From Paractinoplanes ovalisporus (GTDB taxonomy: Bacteria; Actinomycetota; Actinomycetes; Mycobacteriales; Micromonosporaceae), in assembly GCF_016834655.1 (NCBI RefSeq), contig NZ_JAENHP010000018.1, positions 1 to 64,000 of the forward strand: a stretch of 64,000 bases of DNA, in the 5' to 3' direction. The position numbers and the translations under genes are program-made. The notes under the pieces were generated by a model. The model saw only the letters and a program-made list of their open reading frames with translations, searched no databases and was not told where the DNA came from. Shown here one piece after another: positions 1 to 9,500 of the stretch; position 1 is the first letter of the stretch, and every line of letters begins with the position of its first letter.

Positions 1-222
1 CGGCGTGTGGACACGCCGCACCCTGCAACCACCCGACCGGGCGGCTACGACGCCATGCCGATGTCCGGAGACATACCTATTCCGATGACGCGAGACACCC
101 TATTCCGATGTGCTGAGCCAGGACACTGTCCCCGCTACGAGTCAGGAGGCCTCTGTCCGCGGAACGCGCGGACCGGGGCCTCTTCGCCATTTCTGCTTGG
201 GGGCCGAGCCCCCAGACCCCCA

Positions 223-332
223 CGGTGCGAGCGGCTTGGGCTTTGCGTTTGGTTACGCGACGTGAAAACGGAGCTTCCGGAGCGCGCGGTGCGAGCGGCT
301 CGGCCATTGCGTTTGGTTACGCGACGAGAAAA
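223..332. repeat. Two-copy direct repeat in the 5' non-coding region
   Basis: The first 365 bases hold no gene I can support. They contain two diverged copies of a unit that starts CGGTGCGAGCGGCT and runs through TTGCGTTTGGTTACGCGACG into an A-rich end. The copies begin near 223 and 287, a 64-base period. A C/G-run stretch (about 197-222) precedes them. They lie beyond the 3' end of the cupin gene. A dispersed extragenic repeat is possible but cannot be shown from one window. Confidence 0.6.
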
Positions 333-365
333 AACGAGACCCCAGCCCTTAGCCCCGCCCATGAA

Positions 366-827
366 TTACTTGGCGTAATCGTTGGAGATTTCGGTGGCGT
401 AGTTGCTCCAGAGGGGCTTCATGGTTTCGGCGTTTATGGGGCGGCCGGAGTCGATCAGGGCCTTGAAGTCGCGGAAGTACTGGATGTAGAGGTCGGGCGT
501 GAAAGTGTTCAGCATGACCGCTGGTTCGGTGCCGGGGTTGGCGAAGGTGTGTGGTGCGCCGGTCGGCACGATGATCCAGGTGCCGGGGCCGGCGTCGTAG
601 TTGTCCTCGCCGACTGTGAAGCGCAAGGTTCCCCGGAGCACGTAGAAGCCCTCGTCGTGCTGGGCGTGGCGGTGCTGCAGCGGGCTCGGGAAGCCCGGCG
701 GGATGGTGATCTCGGCGAATCCCAGGCGGTGCTCGGTGTGTTCGCCGTTCTCCAGGATCCGGATCTGCGCCGGGCCGCTCTCCAGGATCTCGCCCTCGCC
801 GGGACGGACGATGGATACCTGCGCCAT
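366..827 (-). CDS. Small cupin-domain protein
   Basis: This is a single-domain cupin of 153 residues. The first cupin motif carries HRH at residues 52-54 and E59, and a second histidine lies in PTGAPHTFANPG, the usual 3-His/1-Glu metal site. Such proteins are small dioxygenases, isomerases or metabolite sensors; the substrate cannot be told. The start at 827 is chosen because GGGGAG lies just upstream; the frame stays open further 5' without a better site. It lies 13 bases downstream of the AraC-type regulator on the same strand, so the two are probably co-transcribed and the cupin may be part of what the regulator controls. Confidence 0.85.
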   Translation of the reverse strand: MAQVSIVRPGEGEILESGPAQIRILENGEHTEHRLGFAEITIPPGFPSPLQHRHAQHDEGFYVLRGTLRFTVGEDNYDAGPGTWIIVPTGAPHTFANPGTEPAVMLNTFTPDLYIQYFRDFKALIDSGRPINAETMKPLWSNYATEISNDYAK

Positions 828-840
828 GGGTTTCTCCCCG

Positions 841-1794
841 CTATCGCGTTTGTTGACGACCACCATCCTGTTCCGGCGGGGCCGTGAGCGTCTTGGTCGT
901 CCGTGCACTGTTGCTGGTCACGAGTGCGCGGGCGGTGTAGCCGTACGTCGCCTTGAACAGCTTGCTGAAATGTGTGGGATCGGCGAATCCCCAGCGGGCG
1001 GCCACGGCCGTGATCGTCCGTCCGCTTCCGGCCAGCTCGGCCCGGCAGTGTTCCAGGCGGCGACGGCGGATCAGGGCCGCGACCGTGAGCGGCTGGTCCT
1101 CGAAGAGCTTGTGCAGGCGGCGTACGGAGATGTGGTGGGCGGCGGCGATGCCGGGCGGGGAAAGACCGGGGTCGGCCAGCCGGGCCTCGATGTAGCCGGT
1201 GATCCGGTCGCGCAGCCGCTCGTCCGGGCCGGGCCGGTTGTCGCCCAGCCGGGCCTCGAGCGCGACCGAGATCAGCTCGACGACGGCCGCCGCCGACCGC
1301 AGCGCGTCACCGGCGCGGAACCCGGTCACCGACCGGGCCGATTCGCGGGCCAGCGCGGAGACGAGAGCGCCCGGACCGTTGTTGCCGTCGATGCGTACGC
1401 CGATGAGCCGGTCGACCTGGGCGGGGCGGATTCTCAGTTCGCGGCGCGGAACCAGGATGGTGACGTGCGCCGAGGCGGTGCTCTCGAACCGCACCCCTCG
1501 GGTGGGGTCGAGCAGCACCAGGTCGGCCGGCCCGAGCTCGGCCTCGCCGCGGCCCTGCCCGATCCGGGTCCGGCCCCGCGTCATCACCTTGACCGCCAGA
1601 TTCTCGCCGTCGCGGGCGTCGCGCTCGCGGCCGACGCAGGCGCTCTCGGGTGTGGCCAGGGAGACCAGCCGCAGCGGGCCGAGGTCGCGCGTGGCGATCC
1701 GGGCCCGGAAACCCCTCCCGGCCAGCTTGTTGGCCAGCGGCGGAAATCCGCTGGCCGCCAGTTCGTCCTGGACCGCATCGAGGTTGCTGACCAT
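841..1794 (-). CDS. AraC-family transcriptional regulator
   Basis: The protein is about 317 residues. It has an N-terminal AraC-type sensing region, roughly residues 20-180, and a C-terminal pair of helix-turn-helix motifs, roughly residues 215-300. The last HTH carries the family signature GFADPTHFSKLFKATYGYT. This is the arrangement of AraC/XylS activators that bind DNA as monomers or dimers after sensing a small molecule. The start at 1794 (MVSNLDAV) begins the conserved region; the frame is open to 1914 but that extension is low-complexity. The gene is followed at once by the cupin and lies divergently from the Fxs operon, so regulation of either is possible but untested. Confidence 0.88.
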   Translation of the reverse strand: MVSNLDAVQDELAASGFPPLANKLAGRGFRARIATRDLGPLRLVSLATPESACVGRERDARDGENLAVKVMTRGRTRIGQGRGEAELGPADLVLLDPTRGVRFESTASAHVTILVPRRELRIRPAQVDRLIGVRIDGNNGPGALVSALARESARSVTGFRAGDALRSAAAVVELISVALEARLGDNRPGPDERLRDRITGYIEARLADPGLSPPGIAAAHHISVRRLHKLFEDQPLTVAALIRRRRLEHCRAELAGSGRTITAVAARWGFADPTHFSKLFKATYGYTARALVTSNSARTTKTLTAPPEQDGGRQQTR

Positions 1795-2114
1795 CGGCCA
1801 ACGATACGGTGCGGGAGCGCCCGCGGATGGCGCCGAGTTTGTCCACTTCGTCGCCGGCGCGGCCGTGTGCTCGCGGATCTTGGATGAGCCATTCCCCTGG
1901 ACCGCTATCGACACTACGATTCGGCGGCATTGGAAGGCGTCCGGGCGGTGGGAGCCCTGTGCGATGCTTAGCGCGAACGGGGCGTTGCGCTTCCGAGTGC
2001 CCTGAAACCGGACAAAACAGCATCTTTTACACGAGTCTCGCCCGTGGCGTCACTCGTTAGGACTCGCAGCGGCCGGCCGCGAGCTCGATACTTTTGAACG
2101 ATCCTGGAGACACC
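1795..2114. other. Divergent intergenic region upstream of the Fxs operon
   Basis: About 320 bases separate the AraC regulator from the Fxs precursor gene. The region must contain both promoters. I see no convincing -35/-10 pair and no clear operator palindrome. A relatively AT-rich patch around 2005-2035 is the likeliest promoter area. GGAG at 2106-2109 is the ribosome-binding site that sets the precursor start. Confidence 0.4.
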
Positions 2115-2288
2115 GTGAAGACCGTGAACGCGACAACGGAGACGCTCGCCGAGCCCCTGGCCGCGATCGGTTCGACTCCGTTGCGGGACATCCGGGCCGA
2201 GCAGGCCGCCCGCGTGGTGCGACGGATCGTCGACAAGGAGACGCTGCTGCGACGACTGGACGTCGCGGCCTTCCAGTCCGCGCACTGA
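2115..2288 (+). CDS. fxsA: FxSxx-COOH RiPP precursor peptide (FxsA)
   Basis: This 57-residue peptide ends in FQSAH, exactly the F-x-S-x-x-COOH pattern that names the Fxs family. The remainder is a charged leader (residues 1-50). In characterised relatives the radical SAM partner joins the aromatic ring of the Phe to a side-chain carbon two residues later, making a three-residue cyclophane. The Phe and Ser here are the expected sites. GTG at 2115 is chosen because GGAG sits five bases upstream; a TTG at 2094 in the same frame has no such site. The stop is one base before the radical SAM start, so translation is likely coupled. Homology rests on the tail motif and on the neighbouring genes. Confidence 0.9.
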   Translation: MKTVNATTETLAEPLAAIGSTPLRDIRAEQAARVVRRIVDKETLLRRLDVAAFQSAH

Positions 2289-2289
2289 C

Positions 2290-4584
2290 ATGCCGGTCTC
2301 GGCGGGTGGTGTCCCGCACCCGCTGAGCCAGTTCGTCCTCAAGGTCCACGGCCGCTGCGACCTCTCCTGCGACCACTGCTACGTCTATGAGCACGCCGAC
2401 CAGAGCTGGCGGACCAAACCGCGGGCCATGTCGAGGGACGTGCTGCGGGCCGCGGTCCGCCGGATCGCCGAGCACGCCGTCGCGCACGCCCTGCCGCTGG
2501 TGCGGGTGATCGTGCACGGCGGCGAGCCCCTGTTGCTCGGCCCGCAGCGGATGGACGACTACCTCACCGAGATCCGCGGCCCCGTCGAGGCCGTCACCCG
2601 TCTCGAGCTCACCTTGCAGACCAACGGCGTCCGGCTCCGGCCCGAGATGTGCGACGTGCTCCTGCGGCACGGCGTGCGGGTCGGCGTCTCGCTCGACGGT
2701 GACCGTGCCGCCAACGACCTCCATCGGCGCTTCGCCAACGGCTCCGGCAGCTTCGACCACGTACGGGCGGCTCTGGCTCTGCTCCGGTCGCGGCCCTACC
2801 GGGAGCTCTACGCCGGCCTGCTCTGCACGATCGACGTGCGCAACGACCCCGAGCGGGTCTACGAGGCGCTGCTGGCCGAGCAGCCGCCGCGCATCGACTT
2901 CCTGCTTCCGCACGCCACATGGGACGACCCGCCGCTGCGGCCCGGTGACGACCCCACGCCGTACGCGACCTGGCTCTCCACCATCCATCGGCGGTGGCTG
3001 GCCGACGGTCGTCCGGTGCGGGTGCGGCTCTTCGAGGGTCTGCGCTCCACCGCCGAGGGCGGGCCCAGCGGCAGCGAACAGCTGGGCGCCGACACGGTCG
3101 ACGTGGTGGTGATCGAGACCGACGGCCGGTACGAGCAGGCCGATTCGCTCAAGACCGCGTACGACGGAGCTCCCGCCACCGGGTTGAGCGTGCTGACCCA
3201 CCCGGTCGACGACGTCTCCCGGCTCGACGCGGTCGCCGTCCGGCAGACCGGCGTGCGCGGCCTGAGCGCCATCTGCCGTGAGTGCCCGGTGGTGCGGCAG
3301 TGCGGAGGCGGCCTCTACGCCCACCGATACCGCAGCGGCCACGGCTTCGACAATCCGTCCGTCTACTGTGCCGACCTGCGTGCTCTGATCGACCGGAGCA
3401 ACGAGGAGACCACGATGCACGCGACCACCCAGTCCGAGGCTTCCGGTGCGGTGCCCACCGACCTCGTCGCCCGGATCGCCTCCGGTTTCGGCGACGAGCG
3501 GACCATCGGCTGGCTGGTGGAGCAGCAGCGGTCCATCACCCGGGCCCTGCTCTACGCGACGATCGACCAGCACGGCGCGACCCCGGCCTGGCGGACGCTC
3601 ACCGATCTCGAGGCGGACCACCCCGATTCCATACGGGCGGTGCTCGCCCACCCCTATGTGCGGTCGTGGGCGGTCGACCAGTTGCGACCCGGAAGCGGCC
3701 CGGCCACGCTCTCCTACCTGGGGTCGCTGGCCGCCGCGGCCGCCGTGCGGGCCGGGACCCCGGTCGAGGTCGACGTCGAGATCGCCGACGGTGTCGTCAC
3801 CCTGCCCACGGTCGGCACCCTCCACGGCCCGCCCGGCGTCAACGGCCCGGCCCGGCTCACGGCCGAACAGGGCAAGCTGTGGGTCGCCGGTCCGGAGGGC
3901 ACGATCACGGCCGACCTCGCCCACCCGGCCGCCGACGCCGCCTGGCAACCCGCGCGGTGGGTGCCCCTCGACGACTGGGGTGTCCGGCTCGAGGACGGCG
4001 ATCCCGCTCGCGACTGTCACCGCTGGACTCCGGCCGGCCGGCTCGACGCCGCGGCCGAACGGGCCTGGCGGTCGGCGCTGACCGAGGCCTGGCGGTGGAT
4101 CCGGGCCGAGGTGCCGGGTTACGCCCCCGCCCTGCGTACGGGCCTGCAGGTCGTTGTGCCGCTGCGGCCGGACCCGTCCGGAGCCCAGCGCGCGTCCACC
4201 GCCCGCGACGCGTTCGGCTCGCTCGCGGCCGCCCTGACCGGCCCCGAAGACCTGGCCGTGCTGCTGGTCCACGAGTTCCAGCACGCCAAGCTGGGGGCGC
4301 TGCTCGACCTCTGCGACCTCTACGACGCACGGTCGGAGGCGACGGTCATGGTGGGCTGGCGGCCGGATCCACGCCCGGTCGAGGCGGCTCTGCAGGGCGT
4401 CTACGCGCACGCGGCCGTCGCCGACGTCTGGCGGGTGCGAGACGGCAACGACCAGTCGTATGCGAAATATCTCCGTTGGACGACCGACGCGATCGCCGCG
4501 CTGCGGGGCACCGACGCTCTCACCCCGCTCGGGGCCGAGTTCGTCGACACCATGGCGGCCACGGTGGAGGGCTGGGAGTCGTGA
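2290..4584 (+). CDS. fxsB: Radical SAM/SPASM cyclophane synthase fused to an HExxH domain (FxsB type)
   Basis: The protein has 764 residues. Residues 1-380 form the radical SAM/SPASM half: CDLSCDHC (C-x3-C-x2-C) binds the SAM-cleaving 4Fe-4S cluster, and the Cys-rich stretch ICRECPVVRQCGGG through SVYCADL is the SPASM auxiliary-cluster region. Residues about 400-764 form a separate domain of the HExxH type found in RiPP clusters, with HEFQH at 661-665 followed by GWRPDPRPVEAALQGVYAH. Relatives of that domain act as iron/2-oxoglutarate peptide beta-hydroxylases. Inference: the first half crosslinks the FQSAH tail and the second may hydroxylate it. The last codons overlap the acetyltransferase start (GTGA). 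The fused form is known in the family, but the intact HExxH is notable. Confidence 0.9.
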   Translation: MPVSAGGVPHPLSQFVLKVHGRCDLSCDHCYVYEHADQSWRTKPRAMSRDVLRAAVRRIAEHAVAHALPLVRVIVHGGEPLLLGPQRMDDYLTEIRGPVEAVTRLELTLQTNGVRLRPEMCDVLLRHGVRVGVSLDGDRAANDLHRRFANGSGSFDHVRAALALLRSRPYRELYAGLLCTIDVRNDPERVYEALLAEQPPRIDFLLPHATWDDPPLRPGDDPTPYATWLSTIHRRWLADGRPVRVRLFEGLRSTAEGGPSGSEQLGADTVDVVVIETDGRYEQADSLKTAYDGAPATGLSVLTHPVDDVSRLDAVAVRQTGVRGLSAICRECPVVRQCGGGLYAHRYRSGHGFDNPSVYCADLRALIDRSNEETTMHATTQSEASGAVPTDLVARIASGFGDERTIGWLVEQQRSITRALLYATIDQHGATPAWRTLTDLEADHPDSIRAVLAHPYVRSWAVDQLRPGSGPATLSYLGSLAAAAAVRAGTPVEVDVEIADGVVTLPTVGTLHGPPGVNGPARLTAEQGKLWVAGPEGTITADLAHPAADAAWQPARWVPLDDWGVRLEDGDPARDCHRWTPAGRLDAAAERAWRSALTEAWRWIRAEVPGYAPALRTGLQVVVPLRPDPSGAQRASTARDAFGSLAAALTGPEDLAVLLVHEFQHAKLGALLDLCDLYDARSEATVMVGWRPDPRPVEAALQGVYAHAAVADVWRVRDGNDQSYAKYLRWTTDAIAALRGTDALTPLGAEFVDTMAATVEGWES

Positions 4585-5435
4585 TCGGCCGCGACGCGCT
4601 CGTCGCCGACCTGGCCGGCCTCGACCTGCCCGCGGGCGGCACGGTTCTGGTGCACTGCGCGATGCGCCGCGTCGGGTGGATCGACGGCGGGGCAGCCACG
4701 CTGCTGGCCGCTCTGCGCGAGGTGATCGGTCCGGCCGGCACGGTCGTCGTTCCGGCCCTGACGCCGGACAACTCGCTGACGAGCCCGGTCTATCGCGCCG
4801 CCACGTCGGGTATGACGGTCGAGCAGCGGACGCGCTACGAGGCCGCGATGCCCGGCTTCGACCCGGCCACCACCGCGTCGTACGGCGTGGGGACGCTCGC
4901 CGAGGAGGTCCGCCGGCACCCGGACGCCCGCCGCAGCCGGCATCCGCAGACCTCGTTCGCCGCGCTCGGCCCGGCGGCGGCCGACGTCGTCCGCATTCAT
5001 GATCTGCGTTGTCACCTCGGTGAGAGATCACCTCTGGGTGCGCTCTACCGCCGGCGGGCGACGATTCTGCTGCTCGGTGTGGGAATGGACAAGTGCACCG
5101 CGCTGCATCTCGCCGAGTACCGTCTCGAGCCGAGGATCATGAGATATTCCTGCTTCGTCGCCGACAACGGTCGTCGCCGGCGCGAGGAATTCGATGCTCC
5201 GGCGCTGGACGACACCGATTTCGAGCAGGCCGGAAAGGATCTTCTGACCCGTCCGTGGGCGGTTCCGGGCCGGGTCGGCGCCGCCGCCGTACACGTGTTT
5301 CCCATGGTCGAGGCGGTGGACCGGGCCACCGAATGGTTCCGGACGAATCGACGGTCGTCCGCCGCGAAAGTGGACGATGACAGAGTGGTACGGGCCCATT
5401 ACGCTGGATCCGGGATCGCAGCAGAATCGCCCTAG
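4581..5435 (+). CDS. AAC(3)-family N-acetyltransferase of the Fxs operon
   Basis: This 284-residue protein belongs to the aminoglycoside N(3)-acetyltransferase fold family, which moves acetyl from acetyl-CoA to an amine. Recognisable blocks are the N-terminal GGTVLVHCAMRRVGWIDGG, the conserved HPQTSFAALGP and the C-terminal LLGVGMDKCTALHLAEY. The start is GTG 4581, overlapping the radical SAM stop, which implies translational coupling. AAC(3)-like genes recur in Fxs clusters, so acetylation of the peptide or of a resistance target is a possible role. Aminoglycoside resistance itself is not demonstrated and should not be assumed from the name. Confidence 0.85.
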   Translation: MIGRDALVADLAGLDLPAGGTVLVHCAMRRVGWIDGGAATLLAALREVIGPAGTVVVPALTPDNSLTSPVYRAATSGMTVEQRTRYEAAMPGFDPATTASYGVGTLAEEVRRHPDARRSRHPQTSFAALGPAAADVVRIHDLRCHLGERSPLGALYRRRATILLLGVGMDKCTALHLAEYRLEPRIMRYSCFVADNGRRRREEFDAPALDDTDFEQAGKDLLTRPWAVPGRVGAAAVHVFPMVEAVDRATEWFRTNRRSSAAKVDDDRVVRAHYAGSGIAAESP

Positions 5436-5502
5436 CCCGGGGAGTCGACGTGCGCGTTGAGGGAATCCGACCTGCCCTCCGTGCATTGATCGGGTTCTGG
5501 TC

Positions 5503-6540
5503 GTGAACCGACCCGACCTCTACTTTTCCTTGATCCACGCGCGGACCCCGTTTCCCAATCAATGGGTCGAGCGCTTCTATCGCCGTCTCGACGAAGAGGT
5601 GCGCAGCCGCGCCGAACCGGTGCCCGGCCTGCGTCCCGGTTCGCTCTTCTTCGCCACCGAGGGCGAGGCCCGGCTGGCCCTGGCCGGTTCCCCTCCCGGG
5701 GTCCGCGTGCTGGTGCCGCTCTACACCCGCGAGTTCCTGCACGACCCGCCGCCCGACTTCAGCGACCACCTCTACCGCCGGGCCGAACCGGGCGAGCTGC
5801 CGTTCGTGCATCCGGTGCTCTGGGACACCTATGTGCCCGCGCGCACCGTCGGCGGGCTGGCCCAGGCCCGGTCGCTGGGCAACTCGGTGCAGGAATACGC
5901 CGACTGCGGGATGGCGGCGCTGTGCCGGCTCAACGCGTACGCGGTCGAACTGCGCCAGCTCGTCCAGCTGCTGGCCGAGCGGATCGTGCACGCCGCGCAG
6001 AACCCGGACCAGGCTCCGGAGTGGACCCGGGGTGAGCCCACACAGGAGCCGGGCGCTCCCGAGGCCCGCTTCATCGTCTATCTGGTGCGGCGTCCCGGCG
6101 CCGGGGCCGAGTGGGCGCCGTTCGGGCCCGAGCCGGGCGTGCTGGGCGACTGGGCCCGCCGCGCCGCCCAGCGGCTCATCCTGCTGCCCGAGCTCGTCGA
6201 CTATCTGACCGCGCCGGCGATTCCGGCCGGTGGGGTGCCGCGGGCGGCCGGTGTCGTCCTGCTCGACCCGATCGCCCTCGACGAACCGGTCGCGCGGCAG
6301 AAGATCAAGCGCCTGTTCGAGCGGCTGCCGGCGTGGATCTCGGTGGTGCTGGTGATCGGCCGTGATTCCGAGGAGCACGAGGCCGAGGCCGTACGGGCCC
6401 TGACCGACGAGGCCCGCATGCTCGCGCCGGACGGGGTGCGGCTGGCCCGCAACGCACCCGAGTTCGGCCGGGTGATCGACGAGGCGATCCACCGGGCCCG
6501 CAACAACTATCTGCGGCTGGCCCGGCGCGACGGGGGGTGA
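5503..6540 (+). CDS. fxsC: TIR-like protein FxsC
   Basis: This is a 345-residue cytoplasmic protein matching the FxsC family of Fxs clusters. Residues 1-200 have a TIR-like alternating pattern: PDLYFSLIHARTPFPNQWVERFYRRL at the first strand and helix, then VRVLVPLYTREFLHDP and a conserved WDTYVPARTVGGLAQ block. The C-terminal third has its own strand/helix repeat (ISVVLVIGRDSEEHEAEAV). TIR proteins can be NADases or signalling scaffolds; I could not place a catalytic glutamate with confidence. GTG 5503 starts it, 67 bases after the acetyltransferase, and FxsT follows after nine bases. Its role is unknown. Confidence 0.85.
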   Translation: MNRPDLYFSLIHARTPFPNQWVERFYRRLDEEVRSRAEPVPGLRPGSLFFATEGEARLALAGSPPGVRVLVPLYTREFLHDPPPDFSDHLYRRAEPGELPFVHPVLWDTYVPARTVGGLAQARSLGNSVQEYADCGMAALCRLNAYAVELRQLVQLLAERIVHAAQNPDQAPEWTRGEPTQEPGAPEARFIVYLVRRPGAGAEWAPFGPEPGVLGDWARRAAQRLILLPELVDYLTAPAIPAGGVPRAAGVVLLDPIALDEPVARQKIKRLFERLPAWISVVLVIGRDSEEHEAEAVRALTDEARMLAPDGVRLARNAPEFGRVIDEAIHRARNNYLRLARRDGG

Positions 6541-6549
6541 GGAGTCCGC

Positions 6550-9500
6550 ATGGGACAGGTCATCACGTTCTACTCCTACAAGGGCGGCACCGGCCGCACG
6601 ATGGCGCTGGCCAACGTGGCCTGGATCCTGGCCGCCAACGGCCACCGCGTGCTGGCCGTCGACTGGGACCTCGAATCGCCCGGCCTGCACCGGTTCTTCA
6701 CCCCGTTCGTCGACCAGGGCGTGCTGGCCAGCACCCGCGGGGTGATCGACATGATCCGCCAGTACGAGTGGGAGACCACCCGGGCCGACTGGACCCCGGG
6801 CCGGATCGGGCGCTCGGCCTCGGTCCGACGGCACGCGTTCTCGCTGGACTGGGAGTTCCCCGGCGGCGGCACCCTCGACTACCTCTCAGCCGGCCAGCAG
6901 AACCACGAGTACGCGGGCGCTCTGACCGAGGTGAACTGGGACGACTTCTACGCGCACCAGGACGGCGGGCGGTTCTTCGACGCCATGCGGGCCGACATGA
7001 AGGAGCACTACGACTACACGCTGATCGACAGCCGGACCGGGCACAGCGACATCGCCGGCATCTGCACCGGTCACCTGCCGGACGTTCTGGTCGACTGCTT
7101 CACGCTCAGCGAGCAGGGCATCGACGGCGCCGCCCAGATGGCCCGGCAGCTGCTGAGCCGTCGCGAGATCCGGGTGCTGCCGGTGCCGATGCGGGTCGAC
7201 CCGGCCGAGAAGCGCAAGGCCGACATCGGGCGCACCGTCGCCATGCGACAGTTCCCGGGGCTGCCGGGCGGGCTCAGCGAGAGCGACCGGACGGCCTACT
7301 GGCTCGGCGTCCAGGTCCCCTATCAGGCGTATTACGCGTACGAGGAAACCCTGGCCGCGTTCTGTGACGTGCCCGGCAGCAGCGGGACGTTGCTCAGCGC
7401 GTACGAGGCCCTGGTCGGCCACATCACCGAGGGCGCGGTCGATGCGCTGCCGCCGATGGCCGCGGCCGTGCGGGCCCAGATCAGTGCCCGCTTCGAGCGC
7501 AAACCGTTCTCCGAGGCCGACGTGGTGCTGCTCTCGGGCACCGGGGTCGACCACGTCTGGCACGAGTGGGTCGAGCACCTGCTGGTGGCGGCCGGGTTCC
7601 GGGTCGTACGGGTGGGAACCGGGCCGGACGGCGACGCGCCGGCGGGGAACGCTCAGCGCCTGAAAATCATCTCGCGGGCCGACGCCGGCACCGCCGGTCC
7701 GGAAGATCCCGACCTGCGGGCGATCTACACCGCCGACGTGCCCCGCTGGCAGCGGATCGCCCCGGCCAACGCCGCCGACATCGCCGGGGTGGGCGCCGCG
7801 ATCGCCGCCGAACGCATCCTCGACCTGGTCGGGCGGCCGATCGCCGACACCGACGCCCTGCTCTCGGGCGCGCCCCGTTTCCCCGGCAGCGAGCCCGACC
7901 TGGTGGTGAACCTGCCGGCCCGCAACGCCCGCTTCACCGGCCGCGAGGCGGGGCTGCGGCGGCTCCGCGAGCAGTTGCGCGGGGGCGCGGCCGTGGTGCT
8001 GGCCGAGACCAAGCAGATCGCGTTGCAGGGCATGGGCGGCGTCGGCAAGACCCAGATGGCGATCGAGTACGCCCATCGCTACCGCACCGCGTACGACGTG
8101 GTGGCCTGGTTGAACGCGGCGACCGACGAGAGCCTGGAGAGCTCCCTGCGCGACCTCGGCGTTCCGTTGCACGTCACGACCGAGCTCTCCGGGCCGGAGT
8201 ACGTGCGCGCGGTCGTGCAGGACCTCAGCCGGGACAAGCGCCGCTGGCTGATGATCTTCGACAACGCCGACGAGCCCGAGACCGTGCGCAACTACATCCC
8301 GTACGGGCCGGGGCACGTGCTCATCACCTCGCGGAACCTGTCGTGGGGTGAGCAGACGCAGCCGCTGCAGGTCGACGTGTTCACCCGCGACGAGAGCATC
8401 GACCACCTGGTGCAGCGGGTGTCCACGTTGACCCGCCCCGAGGCCGACCTGATCGCCGAGCAGCTGGCCGACCTGCCGATCGCGGTGGCGGCGGCCGGCG
8501 CCTGGCTGGCCGAGACCGGCACCGAGGTCGAGGAATACCTGCGCCTGATCCGGCAGGAGGGCCCGACCGCCGTCCTCGAGGCCACCGACCGGTCGATCGC
8601 GCGCACCTGGGACCTCTCGCTCAACCGGCTGCGCGACCGCGACCCGGCCGCCTACCGGATGTTCCAGCTGTGCAGCGTGATGGCCCCGGAGATCTCCCTC
8701 GACCTGGTCTACAGCGACCAGATGGCGCAATACCTCAAGCCGTACAACCCGGCCCTGTCCGAACGGCTGCTGCGCGGCGCTCTGGTGCAGCAGATCAACC
8801 GGCTCGCCCTGCTGCGCCTCGACCCGCGCCCGGCCTCGGCCGGTCAGGGTGACCGCGGCGGCCAGATCCTCATCCACCGGGTCGTGCAGAATGTCGTCCG
8901 CGACCGGATGACCGACGCCGAACTGGCCGAGGCCCGCCTGCAGGTGCACCAGGTGCTGGCCAAGGCCCGGCCCGACGCCGAGATCGAGGCCCAGGAGCAC
9001 TGGCCCCGGTTCCGGCAGCTCTGGCCGCACCTCGACGCCTCCGGCGCGGTGCACAGCGCCGACGAGTCGGTGCGTCAGCTGCTGATCGACCGCGTCCGTT
9101 ACTACTACATGCGTGGCGACGCGGCCGTCGGGCGTGAGCGGGCCGAACGCACCAGCGAGGTCTGGTCGGCCCAGCTCGCCGATCTGACCGACGCCGAGCA
9201 GGCCCGGGTTCTGCACCGGCAGCTGCTCCATCTGCGGTTCAACATGGCCAACCTGATCCGCGACCAGGGCGAGTTCGAACTGTCCCGCCAGGTCGACGAA
9301 CAGGTGCTGGACGAACAGCAGCAGCTCCTGCCGGCCAACCACGCGCACATCCTGATGACCCGCGGCGGCTACGCGGCCGACCTGCGCGGGCTGGGCCGCT
9401 ATCCGGAAGCCCTCGAGCTGGACATCGAGACGTACAACGCCTGGCGCGAGGAGTACGGCGAGGAATACTCGCGCACCCTCAACGCCCGCAACAACCTGGC

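Noticed and set aside
2050..5031. 993-codon open frame on the minus strand opposite the Fxs genes
   Set aside because: It covers several real plus-strand genes and has no motif. Another GC shadow.
4581..5435. Calling the AAC(3)-like gene an aminoglycoside resistance determinant
   Set aside because: The family is recurrent in Fxs operons and the sequence alone does not show resistance.
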